Assembly (NCBI RefSeq): GCF_000526995.1
Contig: NZ_AZUI01000001.1
Coordinates: forward strand, 5,126,001-5,190,000
Reading direction: 5' to 3'
DNA length: 64,000 nt
From: Lacrimispora indolis DSM 755
GTDB taxonomy: Bacteria > Bacillota > Clostridia > Lachnospirales > Lachnospiraceae
Part shown: one piece after another, positions 7,332-16,512 of the stretch
Layout of the letters: each line of letters starts with the position of its first letter
How positions within the stretch are numbered: position 1 is the stretch's first letter
The notes under the pieces: model-generated
Told to the model about the DNA's origin: nothing
Databases searched by the model: none
Seen by the model: the letters and a program-made list of their open reading frames with translations, nothing else
Translations under genes and position numbers: made by a program

Positions 7332-9383
7332 CTACAAATTAAGCTTATCATAGCTTTTTTCAAGATACTCTTTCAATTTTTCCTTGAGTTCCTGATGTTT
7401 CTCTTTTTCCAGCTCAGGATCCTCCTCAAAAAGTCGCTTCACTTCCTCTGATACAGTCTTTAACAGGTTTGCATCTGTAAAAATATCCCCCAGTTTAAAT
7501 TCCAAATCCCCGCTCTGCCTGATGCCGAAAATATCACCTGGTCCCCGAAGCTTTAAATCCTCTGAGGCGATAAAAAAACCATCGTTGGACTGGTTTAAAA
7601 TATCCAGGCGTTCTTTCGTCCCCTCCTGATCGGAGGTTCCTACCATAATGCAGTAAGACTGGTGTTTCCCCCGCCCCACCCGCCCCCTTAACTGGTGAAG
7701 CTGGGCCAGGCCGAAGCGTTCCGCATTTTCAATCATCATAACCGTTGCATTGGGAACATTCACCCCTACCTCGATAACAGTGGTGGAAACCAGGATCTTG
7801 ATATCCCCGCCGACAAACCTCTCCATGATCCCGTTTTTTTCCTTTGGTTTCATTTTCCCGTGAAGATACTCCACCGAAATTCCCGGAAGCGCCTCCCGCA
7901 GGGTTTTCGTATAATCCAGCACATTTTCCGCATCAATCATCTCACTGGCCTCTACCATGGGACAGATCACATAGGCCTGGCGCCCATCTGTCACCTCTTT
8001 CCTGATAAATTCATAGGCTTTTTTCCTGTATCCTGTATCCACAACACAGTTTTTAATGGGCAGACGGTTGGCAGGCAGCTCATCAATGACAGAAATGTCC
8101 AGATCCCCGTAAATGATGATGGCTAAAGTTCTGGGGATTGGCGTGGCGCTCATTACCAGCACATGAGGCTCTTCTCCCTTTTTTCCCAGCATTTCCCGCT
8201 GGCTGACTCCGAACCGGTGCTGTTCATCGGTAATTACCAGCGCCAGATTGTCGTATACCACCTTCTCCTGAATGAGGGCATGAGTGCCGATAATGATATC
8301 TGCTTCATGGAAAGCGATCTTTTCATAGGCAATCCTTTTTTCCTTTGCAGTCATGGAGCCTGTAACAAGTATGGGCTTTTTATCGATCTGATGGGCTGCA
8401 AACAGCTCTGTCATGGATTCAAGATGCTGCTTTGCCAGCACTTCCGTAGGAGCCATAAGCGCTCCCTGATATCCGTTATACGCTGCCTGTAAAAGGGAGA
8501 GGATGGCAATAATCGTCTTGCCGGAGCCTACATCTCCCTGGATTAAGCGGTTCATGACCCGCCCCCCAGATAAATCGCCGTATATCTCATTTAAAACCTT
8601 TTGCTGGGCACCGGTAAGGGAATAGGGAAGGCTTTTTCTTAAGGCCTCTACCTCCGGGGACAGACTCAGGACATATGCGCTTTTCTTATCCTCTCTTCGC
8701 TCCCTTAAACGCCGGACTGCCATGAGAAAAAGGAAAAACTCATCAAACACCAGTCTTTTTCTGGCAAATAACAGCTCGCTCCGGTCCGTCGGAAAATGAA
8801 TATGTTCAATAGCAAAATTATATTCCGCCAGTTCATGCTTTTTGCGCAAATCAGCAGGCATATAATCCCGTACCATGCTTCTTTGGCTTAAGGCCTGCTT
8901 CTGGGCCCTGACAATGGTTTTATTGCTCAGTCCCTTGGTCTGGCCGTAAACAGGCTGCATGGAATGGACCACCTGATCATAAGCCTCTGCCGTAAATACC
9001 TCAGGCTGCTCCATGGTTAAGCGGCCGTTTTTCTTCACCACACGGCCTCGGAAAACAGCCCGCATCCCTGCTTTTAAGGTGGAATGAAGATAAGGCATAT
9101 TGTACCAGGTAAGCAAAAGGGTACCTGTCATATCCTTTAAAGTCGTTGTGATGACCTGGATGTGGCTGTACCGTTTTACATCCGGAGTCTTATAAAGCAT
9201 TCCGGCCACAGTCATCACCTGATCCGGTTTCAGCTCCCCAATGGGAGAAGGCTCCTCATAGGTGTCATAAGCCCTCGGATAATACTCTAAAAGGTCCCCA
9301 ACAGTGATCACTCCCACCTTTTGAAACAATTTTCCTGTTTTTTCTCCGATTCCCTTTAAGGAATCAATTGACTCTCGGTTCAA
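7332..9383 (-). CDS. recG: ATP-dependent DNA helicase RecG
   Basis: Double-strand DNA translocase that remodels stalled replication forks and branched recombination intermediates. The 683-residue protein has the N-terminal wedge/OB region (about 1-240), Walker A GDVGSGKT, the DEQHRFG box (DExH), SATPIPRT, and the C-terminal QLRGRVGRG motif. I place the start at TTG 9383 because AAGGAGGGAG lies 7-8 nt upstream; the ATG-started extension to 9443 would place that ribosome site inside the gene. Third gene of yloU-yloV-recG, the order also seen in Bacillus (there with serine dehydratase genes between). Confidence 0.95.
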   Translation of the reverse strand: MNRESIDSLKGIGEKTGKLFQKVGVITVGDLLEYYPRAYDTYEEPSPIGELKPDQVMTVAGMLYKTPDVKRYSHIQVITTTLKDMTGTLLLTWYNMPYLHSTLKAGMRAVFRGRVVKKNGRLTMEQPEVFTAEAYDQVVHSMQPVYGQTKGLSNKTIVRAQKQALSQRSMVRDYMPADLRKKHELAEYNFAIEHIHFPTDRSELLFARKRLVFDEFFLFLMAVRRLRERREDKKSAYVLSLSPEVEALRKSLPYSLTGAQQKVLNEIYGDLSGGRVMNRLIQGDVGSGKTIIAILSLLQAAYNGYQGALMAPTEVLAKQHLESMTELFAAHQIDKKPILVTGSMTAKEKRIAYEKIAFHEADIIIGTHALIQEKVVYDNLALVITDEQHRFGVSQREMLGKKGEEPHVLVMSATPIPRTLAIIIYGDLDISVIDELPANRLPIKNCVVDTGYRKKAYEFIRKEVTDGRQAYVICPMVEASEMIDAENVLDYTKTLREALPGISVEYLHGKMKPKEKNGIMERFVGGDIKILVSTTVIEVGVNVPNATVMMIENAERFGLAQLHQLRGRVGRGKHQSYCIMVGTSDQEGTKERLDILNQSNDGFFIASEDLKLRGPGDIFGIRQSGDLEFKLGDIFTDANLLKTVSEEVKRLFEEDPELEKEKHQELKEKLKEYLEKSYDKLNL

Positions 9384-9475
9384 AGACAGGCTCCCTCCTT
9401 TCTTTGTTTCCTGCATAGCAAAACCGGGCAGACAGGACTCCATCTGCCCGGTATAAAAAATGCCGCTGGCCCTTT

Positions 9476-11149
9476 TTATTCTACGGATATGAGATAATAA
9501 TAAATCGGCTGGCCCCCTGCATGAAGCTCTACCTCGCAGTGGGAAAACAATTCTTCTGCTTTTTCCTTAAGCGTTTTTGCATCCTCTTCCTTGACATCCT
9601 TGCCGTAATAAACGGTCACCAATTCAGATTCCTCTTCCACCATGGCCTCTAAAGCTTCCAGAACCGTAGGCTCTATGTTCTTTCCAACCGCCAGGATTCC
9701 ATTGTCCCCCAGAGCCATGATGTCCCCTTCCTTGATCTCAATATCATCAATCATGGTATTGCGGACCGCATAGGTGACCTGTCCGGTTTTCACACGGCTC
9801 ATCTCCTCTGTCATGATCTTTTCATTGTCCTCTGGAGACAGATCCGGCGCAAAATTAATGATGGCGGTGATGCCCTGCGGTATGGTTTTGGAAGGGATCA
9901 CAATGACCTTCTTGTCCTCCACCAGGCTTTTCGCCTGTTCGGCAGCCAATATAATATTTTTATTGTTCGGCAGAATGTAAATGGTATCTGCATTCACCCG
10001 GTCGATAGCATTTAACATGTCCTCGGTACTGGGGTTCATGGTCTGGCCGCCCTGGATCAGATAATCGGCTCCGATCCCCCGGAATATTCCGTCAAGGCCT
10101 TCCCCGGCAGATACGGAAATAAAACCATAGGATTTTCTCTTCTCCGCCTTTTTTTCTTCCTCAGCTTTCTGCTGTGCCGCAAGCTTTTCCGATTCCTTGA
10201 TCAGCTTTTCCTGGTGCTCTTCCCTCATATTATCGATCTTCATACGGGATAAAGAGCCGTAAGTAAGTGCCTTCTGGATAGCAAGCCCAGGGTCATTGGT
10301 ATGGACGTGGACCTTCACCATGTCATCATCTGAAACAACCACAAGGGAATCACCTATGGATTCTAAATAAACCTTGAATTCATGCTCCGCTTTATCATCA
10401 TAATGTTTTTCCAGATTGATGATAAATTCCGTGCAATAACCGAATTTAATATCAATGTCATCAGTCTTTGCTCCATGGGCTCCTGCAATGATATCCGGCC
10501 GTTTTATTCCCTCTACGGATACATCCACTTCCTTGCCCATAAGGCAGTCAAGAGCTCCCTTCATGACCTGCATAAGCCCCTGTCCGCCGGAATCCACCAC
10601 TCCCGCCTGCTTTAATACGGGAAGCATTTCCGGAGTCTGACTCAATACGTAATCACCGTGATCGATCACCGTCTGGCAGAATTCAAGGATATCCTCTGTC
10701 TCTGTAACCAGTTCGGCAGCCTTTTCAGCCATGCCTCTGGCTACGGTAAGAATGGTTCCCTCTTTGGGCTTCATAACCGCTTTATATGCAGTTTCTGTTG
10801 CCCTTACAAAGGAATTTGCCAAAACAGTAGCTGTCACCTGTTCCACAGTGGCAATCTCTTTTGTGAATCCCCGGAACAACTGGGACAGGATTACGCCGGA
10901 GTTTCCTCTTGCTCCTCTTAAAGAACCGGAGGAAATCGCCTTAGCCAAGGCTTCCATGGTAGGATTCTCAATGGCAGCCACTTCCTTAGCCGCCGCCATG
11001 ATCGTCATGGTCATGTTGGTTCCGGTATCCCCATCCGGAACTGGAAACACGTTCAGTTCGTTAATCCACTCCTTCTTCGCTTCCAGTCCTTTTGCTCCTG
11101 CCAGAAATGCCTTCTGCAGCATTTTGGCGTCTATATACTTCATACCCAC
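9476..11149 (-). CDS. yloV: DAK2-domain fatty-acid kinase subunit A-like protein (YloV)
   Basis: Homologous to FakA, which phosphorylates acyl groups delivered by a DegV/FakB protein. The N-terminal DAK2 (DhaL-like) domain has the Mg-ATP motif NVFPVPDGDTGTNM and the SLRGARGNSGVILSQL glycine loop; the C-terminal half (about 310-557) is the DegV-like/FakA C domain. A GTG at 11149 with GGAGG 8 nt upstream is the likely start; an ATG two codons later is possible. It follows the Asp23-family gene by 14 bp. No fakB lies in the window. Confidence 0.92.
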   Translation of the reverse strand: MGMKYIDAKMLQKAFLAGAKGLEAKKEWINELNVFPVPDGDTGTNMTMTIMAAAKEVAAIENPTMEALAKAISSGSLRGARGNSGVILSQLFRGFTKEIATVEQVTATVLANSFVRATETAYKAVMKPKEGTILTVARGMAEKAAELVTETEDILEFCQTVIDHGDYVLSQTPEMLPVLKQAGVVDSGGQGLMQVMKGALDCLMGKEVDVSVEGIKRPDIIAGAHGAKTDDIDIKFGYCTEFIINLEKHYDDKAEHEFKVYLESIGDSLVVVSDDDMVKVHVHTNDPGLAIQKALTYGSLSRMKIDNMREEHQEKLIKESEKLAAQQKAEEEKKAEKRKSYGFISVSAGEGLDGIFRGIGADYLIQGGQTMNPSTEDMLNAIDRVNADTIYILPNNKNIILAAEQAKSLVEDKKVIVIPSKTIPQGITAIINFAPDLSPEDNEKIMTEEMSRVKTGQVTYAVRNTMIDDIEIKEGDIMALGDNGILAVGKNIEPTVLEALEAMVEEESELVTVYYGKDVKEEDAKTLKEKAEELFSHCEVELHAGGQPIYYYLISVE

Positions 11150-11163
11150 AGGTAGTTTCCTCC

Positions 11164-11520
11164 TTAATCAATCACTCTTACGCCTTCGACAAAGATGTTA
11201 ATCTTATCTACCGTCATACCGGTGAATTCTTCTACTTTGTATTTTACATTTTCAATCAAGTTATCTGCCACTGCAGAAATACTGACCCCATAAGCTACAA
11301 TAACATGGAAATCAATGGTAATATGGTTGTCCTGGATGTTCACATTGATTCCGTGAGTCAGGCCTTCTCTCTTTAAAAGCTTAACAAGACCGTCTTTCAT
11401 GCTGACAGCCGCCATACCGACAATACCGAAGCATTCTACTGCAGTCGTTCCGGCATACATAGCGATAACATCAGGGCTCACCTGGATCTCGCCCAGTTTA
11501 TTATTAATATAACCCTTCAT
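11164..11520 (-). CDS. yloU: Asp23/Gls24 family protein (YloU-like)
   Basis: A 118-residue alkaline-shock-protein-like protein, typically a small cytosolic or membrane-associated envelope-stress factor. The family core is visible as EIQVSPDVIAMYAGTTAVE near the N-terminus and VDFHVIVAYG-like strands in the middle (DFHVIVAYGVSISAVA). Strong ribosome site GGAGG. First gene of the yloU-yloV-recG operon and divergent from rpmB, as in Bacillus. Confidence 0.92.
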   Translation of the reverse strand: MKGYINNKLGEIQVSPDVIAMYAGTTAVECFGIVGMAAVSMKDGLVKLLKREGLTHGINVNIQDNHITIDFHVIVAYGVSISAVADNLIENVKYKVEEFTGMTVDKINIFVEGVRVID

Positions 11521-11552
11521 AGTCTCTACCTCCGTTCTTTCTGTCTTATTTG

Positions 11553-11558
11553 ATTATA
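11553..11558 (-). promoter_or_regulatory. -10 box of the yloU-yloV-recG operon
   Basis: A perfect TATAAT on the minus strand, 33 bp before the yloU start. The region 17 bp upstream is T-rich and has no clear TTGACA, so only the -10 is called. Confidence 0.55.
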
Positions 11559-11599
11559 CATGATTTTTCCAAAAAAAGAAACAAATTTTTATTTTTCAC

Positions 11600-11628
11600 T
11601 TGCAAATCCATGGTTTTTCTGTTATCAT
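11600..11628 (+). promoter_or_regulatory. Sigma-A type promoter of rpmB
   Basis: TTGCAA (11600-11605), a 17-bp spacer and TATCAT (11623-11628) give a good vegetative promoter about 60 bp upstream of rpmB, back to back with the yloU promoter. Confidence 0.7.
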
Positions 11629-11688
11629 ACATTTGTTGTGGATTTTTCAATCATAAAAAATCCAAGTTACTTTTAAGGAGGTGCAATC

Positions 11689-11874
11689 ATGGCTAAATGT
11701 GCAATTTGTGAAAAAGCTGCTCACTTTGGCAACGCAGTGAGCCATTCCCATAGAAGATCCAACAAGATGTGGAAAGCAAATGTGAAGTCCGTTAAAGTAA
11801 AAGTTAACGGCGGCGCTAAGAAGATGTACGTATGTACTTCCTGCTTAAGATCCGGATTAGTTGAAAGAGCTTAA
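11689..11874 (+). CDS. rpmB: 50S ribosomal protein L28 (zinc-binding form)
   Basis: Ribosomal large-subunit protein of 61 residues. It is the C+ form with two CxxC pairs, C4/C7 and C49/C52, that should bind zinc. It includes the typical SHSHRRSNKMWKANV stretch. AAGGAGG is well placed upstream. Single gene with its own promoter and terminator, divergent from yloU. Confidence 0.98.
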   Translation: MAKCAICEKAAHFGNAVSHSHRRSNKMWKANVKSVKVKVNGGAKKMYVCTSCLRSGLVERA

Positions 11875-11883
11875 TCGAAGGAA

Positions 11884-11917
11884 ACTCCTGGCTGATATCA
11901 GTCAGGAGTATTTTTTT
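11884..11917 (+). terminator. Intrinsic terminator of rpmB
   Basis: ACTCCTGGCTGA pairs with TCAGTCAGGAGT (one G-T pair) around a 2-nt loop, followed by seven T on the plus strand. Confidence 0.9.
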
Positions 11918-11926
11918 GTTCTTTTC

Positions 11927-11952
11927 ATGGGGCCTTCCTAAAAAGGCCCCAT
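11927..11952 (-). terminator. Second hairpin facing the minus-strand gene
   Basis: ATGGGGCCTT (11927-11936) and its exact complement (11943-11952) form a 10-bp stem with a 6-nt loop. It lies 22 bp after the stop of the 45-residue membrane protein and just past the rpmB terminator, so it probably ends minus-strand transcription. Only a short broken U tract (AAAAGAAC on plus) is present. Confidence 0.55.
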
Positions 11953-11974
11953 TTATTTTAACAGCATTGCTTGA

Positions 11975-12112
11975 TCAGCAGCAGAACAGGTTATATCCCA
12001 GTACCAGACATCCGATAATAAACAGGATCGTAACGATAGTCGCCGGGATAAAAAGCAGGATCGCCATACCCGCTCCGAAGCAGAACAGCATAAGTCCGCA
12101 TACTCTTCTCAT
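11975..12112 (-). CDS. Small 45-residue membrane protein
   Basis: Short gene that starts at ATG 12112 with GAGGG 6-7 nt upstream. The product begins MRRVCGLMLFCFGAGMAILL and ends CLVLGYNLFCC. It is almost wholly hydrophobic, with two short helices (about residues 5-20 and 23-42) separated by a Pro. Two Arg at the N-terminus suggest the N-terminus stays inside. I do not recognise a named family. It lies 54 bp after gerW on the same strand and may be cotranscribed. The good ribosome site and clean frame argue that it is real. Confidence 0.65.
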   Translation of the reverse strand: MRRVCGLMLFCFGAGMAILLFIPATIVTILFIIGCLVLGYNLFCC

Positions 12113-12166
12113 ATCATCCCTCAATCCATTCAGGCTATATGACATCCTATGCTGCTTATCCCCTTC

Positions 12167-12577
12167 TTATTCTTCCGCTTTTTTCTTCTCTTCTGCAGCG
12201 GCCATCTCCTCCGCCACTTTTAAGGCTTCCGGAGAAACCTCTTTGGAACCGCCGGCAAATTTATTGACAAAATCAGGAACCATGTCCAAAATTTTCGTCA
12301 CAGCATCCTGCTGTTTGATATTTACCAGCTTAGTCACTCCATTCTGAATGATCAGCACCGCACTGGGGCTCATCTTTGCATGCATGCCTCCGGCCCCGTT
12401 CTGTTTTGCATTTTCCGCAAAGGATCCGGCAGCCATGCCGCAGGTAACATCCACCAAAGGCAGGATGATGGTATCATCCACCTTTACTGCATCTCCTACC
12501 ACGGTTTTTGTCGCCACAAAAGAATCCATACCCTTAAACAGCGATTCTACCGTAGATGTAAAATAATTCTCTGCCAC
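12167..12577 (-). CDS. gerW: GerW family sporulation protein (YtfJ)
   Basis: Spore protein needed in Bacillus for L-alanine germination. The 136-residue protein shows the YtfJ core: KTVVGDAVKVDDTIILPLVDV, then a Gly-rich stretch (GAGGMHAKMSPSAVLII), then a Lys/Glu-rich tail. GTG 12577 is preferred since AAGGAGG lies 11 nt upstream; a TTG at 12586 would be only 2 nt from it. Its downstream neighbour in the same direction is the 45-residue membrane protein, and the DUF2953 gene lies upstream. Confidence 0.9.
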   Translation of the reverse strand: MAENYFTSTVESLFKGMDSFVATKTVVGDAVKVDDTIILPLVDVTCGMAAGSFAENAKQNGAGGMHAKMSPSAVLIIQNGVTKLVNIKQQDAVTKILDMVPDFVNKFAGGSKEVSPEALKVAEEMAAAEEKKKAEE

Positions 12578-12658
12578 GTTAAGCAATTCCTCCTTTATCG
12601 TTTCAAACCACGCAATAGCTTCAATCAGCGCAGCAAAATATCAGAGCTGCAGACACCT

Positions 12659-13600
12659 TTATCGAAGCCATTTCTTTAACAAACGCCTAAAATTCTTATC
12701 AAACAGCATCCTGGATCCAATAAAAAGAACCGTCCCCATTCGAATCCTGCCCTGAAACGTTCCTTCCGCTGTAAAAACCTCCCGGTCAAACACCGGATAC
12801 AGGTTCAAATGCTTATGGCACAGCGGATAAACAACGCTTGCATAGGTAAGCACCTGACCGGTTAAATATGGATCATCAAAGCCAAAGGTTATGTTTCCCT
12901 TTCCTTTACGGGGAAGGATATGGCGGAGCAGTTTTTTTCCCTGCCTAAAAAGCAGCTTTACTGTTCTCTGGTTATCCTTATCGGAAATCAAGGCATGAAT
13001 CTCATCCTTTTTATCTTTTACAGTTTTCAGTGTATCACAGATCCGCCGGAAAAAAAACTTAAGTTTTGCATACGCAACAAAAACCTTCTTTTTAAGCTTT
13101 TCCAATAACTTCGGCACCCAGAATCTCTTTTTCTCATCAGGCTTTTCCTCTGGCTTTTTCCTGGGCTTTTCTTTTGCTGCTGCCTTTGGTTCTGTCTTTG
13201 GAGGGGGAAGATTTTGGGATTCTTCTTTGACCTTGTCACGAATCTCATCTTTTACTTCCCGTACTTCTTTTACGGCTTCCGGTTCCACTACTTCCATGGC
13301 GTGAACCATGATCTCTTCCGCCTCCTTAAGCTCCGAGTCCAGCTTCTTTGGCTTTCCAATACGGAAGCCGAAAAAGCGGACCGTCGCCAGCACGTCTCCC
13401 TCGTATTGAACCCTTACGGAAAGGATATGTAGCAGCCAGGTGATTCTGGCCTTTCCCTTCACCTTCCCGTCATAGGATCCCTCTGCCTGATACCGGACAG
13501 GAACCAGGAAAATCAGCAGAACCACAGTAAGGATAAGCCCTAAAACAATGAGCACCAGCAGCCCTAAGATCTTAAGTATAAACAAAATTATATGAAGCAT
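12659..13600 (-). CDS. DUF2953 domain protein
   Basis: A 313-residue protein with one N-terminal hydrophobic helix (about 4-33), a very charged middle (about 105-165, Lys/Glu/Pro rich, with PKTEPKAAAKEKPRKKPEEK) and a C-terminal DUF2953 region (about 215-300, including GKGNITFGFDDPYLTGQ). In Clostridia and Bacillus, DUF2953 proteins (YtfI) sit next to ytfJ/gerW, as here, suggesting a shared sporulation role; the biochemical function is unknown. Start ATG 13600 with GAGG 5 nt upstream. It follows the 109-residue gene by 7 bp. Confidence 0.85.
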   Translation of the reverse strand: MLHIILFILKILGLLVLIVLGLILTVVLLIFLVPVRYQAEGSYDGKVKGKARITWLLHILSVRVQYEGDVLATVRFFGFRIGKPKKLDSELKEAEEIMVHAMEVVEPEAVKEVREVKDEIRDKVKEESQNLPPPKTEPKAAAKEKPRKKPEEKPDEKKRFWVPKLLEKLKKKVFVAYAKLKFFFRRICDTLKTVKDKKDEIHALISDKDNQRTVKLLFRQGKKLLRHILPRKGKGNITFGFDDPYLTGQVLTYASVVYPLCHKHLNLYPVFDREVFTAEGTFQGRIRMGTVLFIGSRMLFDKNFRRLLKKWLR

Positions 13601-13607
13601 GAACACC

Positions 13608-13937
13608 TCACACCTTACCGGCCTCGTTCCCTATAAATGCAGGCAGATCGAAGCCTCCTGTTTTCCGGTACATATCACTGACGATATTCCCGGCTACCTC
13701 TAACGCCTCCCAGTAACCGGACGCAATGCCCAGAATGAGAAACTCCTCTTCCCGGTAAAGAGGCCATAAAAGCGTCGTTGCCGGATAGATATCAAGTATA
13801 TTATTCCCATTTGCAGCAGGCGTAATCACATAAATCCCGGTGCCAGGCTTTGACTTACGGATCCCCTGAATGATCCGGTAACGTTTCTTCTTCGCTTTTT
13901 CTCCTGCGTACAAACGGTCATACCAGCTTATTTTCAT
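13608..13937 (-). CDS. Conserved hypothetical protein, 109 residues
   Basis: Small soluble protein beginning MKISWYDRLYAGEKAKKK. It has a basic N-terminus, then mixed strands, with no membrane segment and no motif I recognise. The start overlaps the end of the 440-residue gene by 20 bp, so translation is probably coupled. It sits in the same run as the DUF2953 and gerW genes. Function unknown. Confidence 0.7.
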   Translation of the reverse strand: MKISWYDRLYAGEKAKKKRYRIIQGIRKSKPGTGIYVITPAANGNNILDIYPATTLLWPLYREEEFLILGIASGYWEALEVAGNIVSDMYRKTGGFDLPAFIGNEAGKV

Positions 13938-15240
13938 AATCCATCAGCTCTTCCAATAATTCCTTGCAAGTTTCCTTTTCTGCTTCGTCCAGGCAGCTTT
14001 TAAGACTGCCTTCAATATATGTCTGTATATCATCAATAGAATTGAAGTAGACAGGAAGGTCTGATAAGACCTTGGCCATTATGGCCCGGGCCACAGGCCT
14101 GGGAACATAGGAGAATACCTCTTCCAGTTCCCTAAAATACTCCCCTGCCGTTTCTTCCAGACAAGAACGGTCAACAACAGCCGATCCATCCTTTTGGCCT
14201 GTTTTCTTTAATTCCACGAAACTGCTTCCTGATAAAAGCCTGTCCACATTGACTGCCTTTACATAATCAGGATCAATATTCCATTCGTCGCTCTCTTCCG
14301 GCAGTTCTGCCCTTAAATAGCGTTCATAATAAGCTTCCTGTCTTCCCTCCAGCTGGGTGAGCCTGTCAAAAAAACCGTCTTTTACGGGGGAATAATCCTC
14401 TTTGCTGAATTTTTCCAGAATCTCCCCTGCCATGGAGGCATAAAGCTCCTCCTCCTTCACATCAATGACCGCTTCCGACCTGGCAAAAACCAGAACACAA
14501 AAATCATTGATAATGTCCTGAAGCATGATATAAAGCCCGGATTCATCCATAAGCCCTTCACATGCAAGAGCAAGCTTTGCAGCGGCTTCTTCATATCCTT
14601 CAGCAGTCATTGCCTTATAATCAGTATGGCGGAATTGTTCCAAAAGCTCAAAAAGGTCCTTATGCCCTTCTTCCATTCCAAAAGGAAGCTTTGTCATGGA
14701 TTCCGTGCGAAGGGTATACATCATATCCTGAAGATTTTCCCTGGGAGAACCGATGTAAACAGATAGTCCTTCCATAACAAGACTGAAAAACTTCTGTTTG
14801 GTCAGACGGACCGGAAGCTGTCCGATGATCTGTTTGATCCTTCCGTTCATAACGGCAGTTTCCTTAGTATCCGTCACAAATCCTGTAAGACGTTTTGCAA
14901 AGCTTTCATCATCAAGCCCTGTTTCCGGCAGTAACCGAAACTTTCGTTCCATGCGGTTTAGAACATATTCATAAATCTGAAAGCAGTCCGTATAGGAAGT
15001 CAGTACTTCCACTTCATGAGTAATGTTCTCCCGGAGCTTAAGAAGCTCTTCCTCTGTATCCTTCCCGGAAAAATGCTCCTTAAGCAGCCCGCTTAGCTGC
15101 AGGCAATAGGAAATGATCTGTTGGGAAATCACCGGCTCGTCTCCTATGGTTTCAAATAAAGTATAATAATTCAGCACCAGCCTTACATAGGAGTACTGGT
15201 ACGCTGCAGTCATCTGTTTTTTGAGCAAACGGGTATCCAT
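13918..15240 (-). CDS. Conserved hypothetical protein, 440 residues
   Basis: Acidic, largely helical cytosolic protein starting MDTRLLKKQMTAAYQYSYVR. It has no signal peptide, membrane helix or known catalytic motif. The frame is clean and in step with its neighbours, with AGGAG-like bases upstream. It lies 25 bp after cinA and runs into the 109-residue gene. I do not recognise the family and offer no function. Confidence 0.7.
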   Translation of the reverse strand: MDTRLLKKQMTAAYQYSYVRLVLNYYTLFETIGDEPVISQQIISYCLQLSGLLKEHFSGKDTEEELLKLRENITHEVEVLTSYTDCFQIYEYVLNRMERKFRLLPETGLDDESFAKRLTGFVTDTKETAVMNGRIKQIIGQLPVRLTKQKFFSLVMEGLSVYIGSPRENLQDMMYTLRTESMTKLPFGMEEGHKDLFELLEQFRHTDYKAMTAEGYEEAAAKLALACEGLMDESGLYIMLQDIINDFCVLVFARSEAVIDVKEEELYASMAGEILEKFSKEDYSPVKDGFFDRLTQLEGRQEAYYERYLRAELPEESDEWNIDPDYVKAVNVDRLLSGSSFVELKKTGQKDGSAVVDRSCLEETAGEYFRELEEVFSYVPRPVARAIMAKVLSDLPVYFNSIDDIQTYIEGSLKSCLDEAEKETCKELLEELMDYENKLV

Positions 15241-15265
15241 ATTTCTCTCCTCCCGGAAGGTTTTA

Positions 15266-16510
15266 TCAATGATAATTCTTGAGAATGGAACGGCGCAGTA
15301 AATCCAGAGCCTTTACCACGGACTGTTCCCTGATCTTTTCCCGGTTCCCCTTAAAGTGATATTCTTCCACTGAAACCTTATCTTTCATATAACAGGCCAT
15401 ATAAACAAGGCCTACCGGCTTTTCCCCTTCCGAATCCGGTCCTGCGATTCCTGTCACCGCAATACAGACATCAGCATCGGCAGCAAAAACACCTCCGATA
15501 GCCATTTCCTTTGCAGTCTGTTCGCTGACCGCACCGTGTTTTTTCAAAGTACTTTTGCTCACATCAAGAAGCTTTCTCTTTGACTTGTTGGAATAAGTGA
15601 TAAAGCCTTCCCGAAACACCTGGGAAGCTCCCGGTACGTTTACCAGACGCCCTGCAATCAGGCCCCCTGTGCAGGATTCCGCTGTGGTCACCGTCAGTTC
15701 ATATTTTTTAAGGAGACGGACAACCGCCATCTCAATGGTCTCTTCCTCTTTTGTGGTATATACATCATCCCCAAAACGGTTTTTGATCTCCTTTACCACC
15801 GGCTTTAAAAGACCTTTTGCCTCCTCTTCATCTGACGCCTTTGCTGTGACCCTTAAGTGCACTTCAGCTGTCTTTGCATAGGTGGCAATGGTTGGATTGG
15901 ACTGACCGTCAATGAGATCGAGAATCTTATCCTCTACCTGGCTCTCGCCATGGCCGCAGATTTTGATCATCTGAGAGCGGATCACTTCTGGCTGACGTTT
16001 CTGCAGATAGGGAAATACCTGGTCCTGGAACAGAGGCTTTAATTCATTAGGAGGTCCCGGCAGTAAAATTGCGGCTTTTCCATCTTTTTCCAAAATAAGT
16101 CCGGGAGCCGTACCATTATCATTATCAAGCACAACCGCTCCCTGGGGAACAAGAGCCTGTTTCCAGTTATTGCCCGGAATCTCTTTATAAATGCTGTTTT
16201 TAAAATATGCCTTGATTCTGTCCCTTGTATGGGCATCCTCCACCAAAGAAAAGCCCATGACTTCTGCACAGACCTCTTTTGTCAAATCATCCTCCGTAGG
16301 CCCCAGGCCGCCGGTCAAAATGACAACATCAGAACGCTTTAAGGCAGTCTCCAGGCTTTCCGAAAGCCTTTCTCTGTTATCACCAACTGTAACCTGATGA
16401 TACATGGAAAGTCCCAAAAGAGCACATTTTTCCGCCAGGTACTGAGTGTTGGTATTTACAATATTTCCAAGAAGAAGCTCCGTTCCAACCGAAATCAGTT
16501 CTACAACCAT
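15266..16510 (-). CDS. cinA: CinA family nicotinamide-nucleotide amidase
   Basis: The 414-residue protein has two domains. The N-terminal MoaB/MogA-like domain (about 1-170, starting MVVELISVGTELLLGNIVNT, with TGGLGPTEDDLTKE) is linked in other species to ADP-ribose pyrophosphatase activity. The C-terminal CinA domain (about 255-410, with TTAESCTGGLIAGRL) is the PncC-type NMN deamidase. ATG 16510 directly follows the pgsA stop; GGGAG lies 9 nt upstream. The pgsA-cinA order is common in Firmicutes, often before recA, which is not here. Confidence 0.95.
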   Translation of the reverse strand: MVVELISVGTELLLGNIVNTNTQYLAEKCALLGLSMYHQVTVGDNRERLSESLETALKRSDVVILTGGLGPTEDDLTKEVCAEVMGFSLVEDAHTRDRIKAYFKNSIYKEIPGNNWKQALVPQGAVVLDNDNGTAPGLILEKDGKAAILLPGPPNELKPLFQDQVFPYLQKRQPEVIRSQMIKICGHGESQVEDKILDLIDGQSNPTIATYAKTAEVHLRVTAKASDEEEAKGLLKPVVKEIKNRFGDDVYTTKEEETIEMAVVRLLKKYELTVTTAESCTGGLIAGRLVNVPGASQVFREGFITYSNKSKRKLLDVSKSTLKKHGAVSEQTAKEMAIGGVFAADADVCIAVTGIAGPDSEGEKPVGLVYMACYMKDKVSVEEYHFKGNREKIREQSVVKALDLLRRSILKNYH

Positions 16511-16512
16511 GA

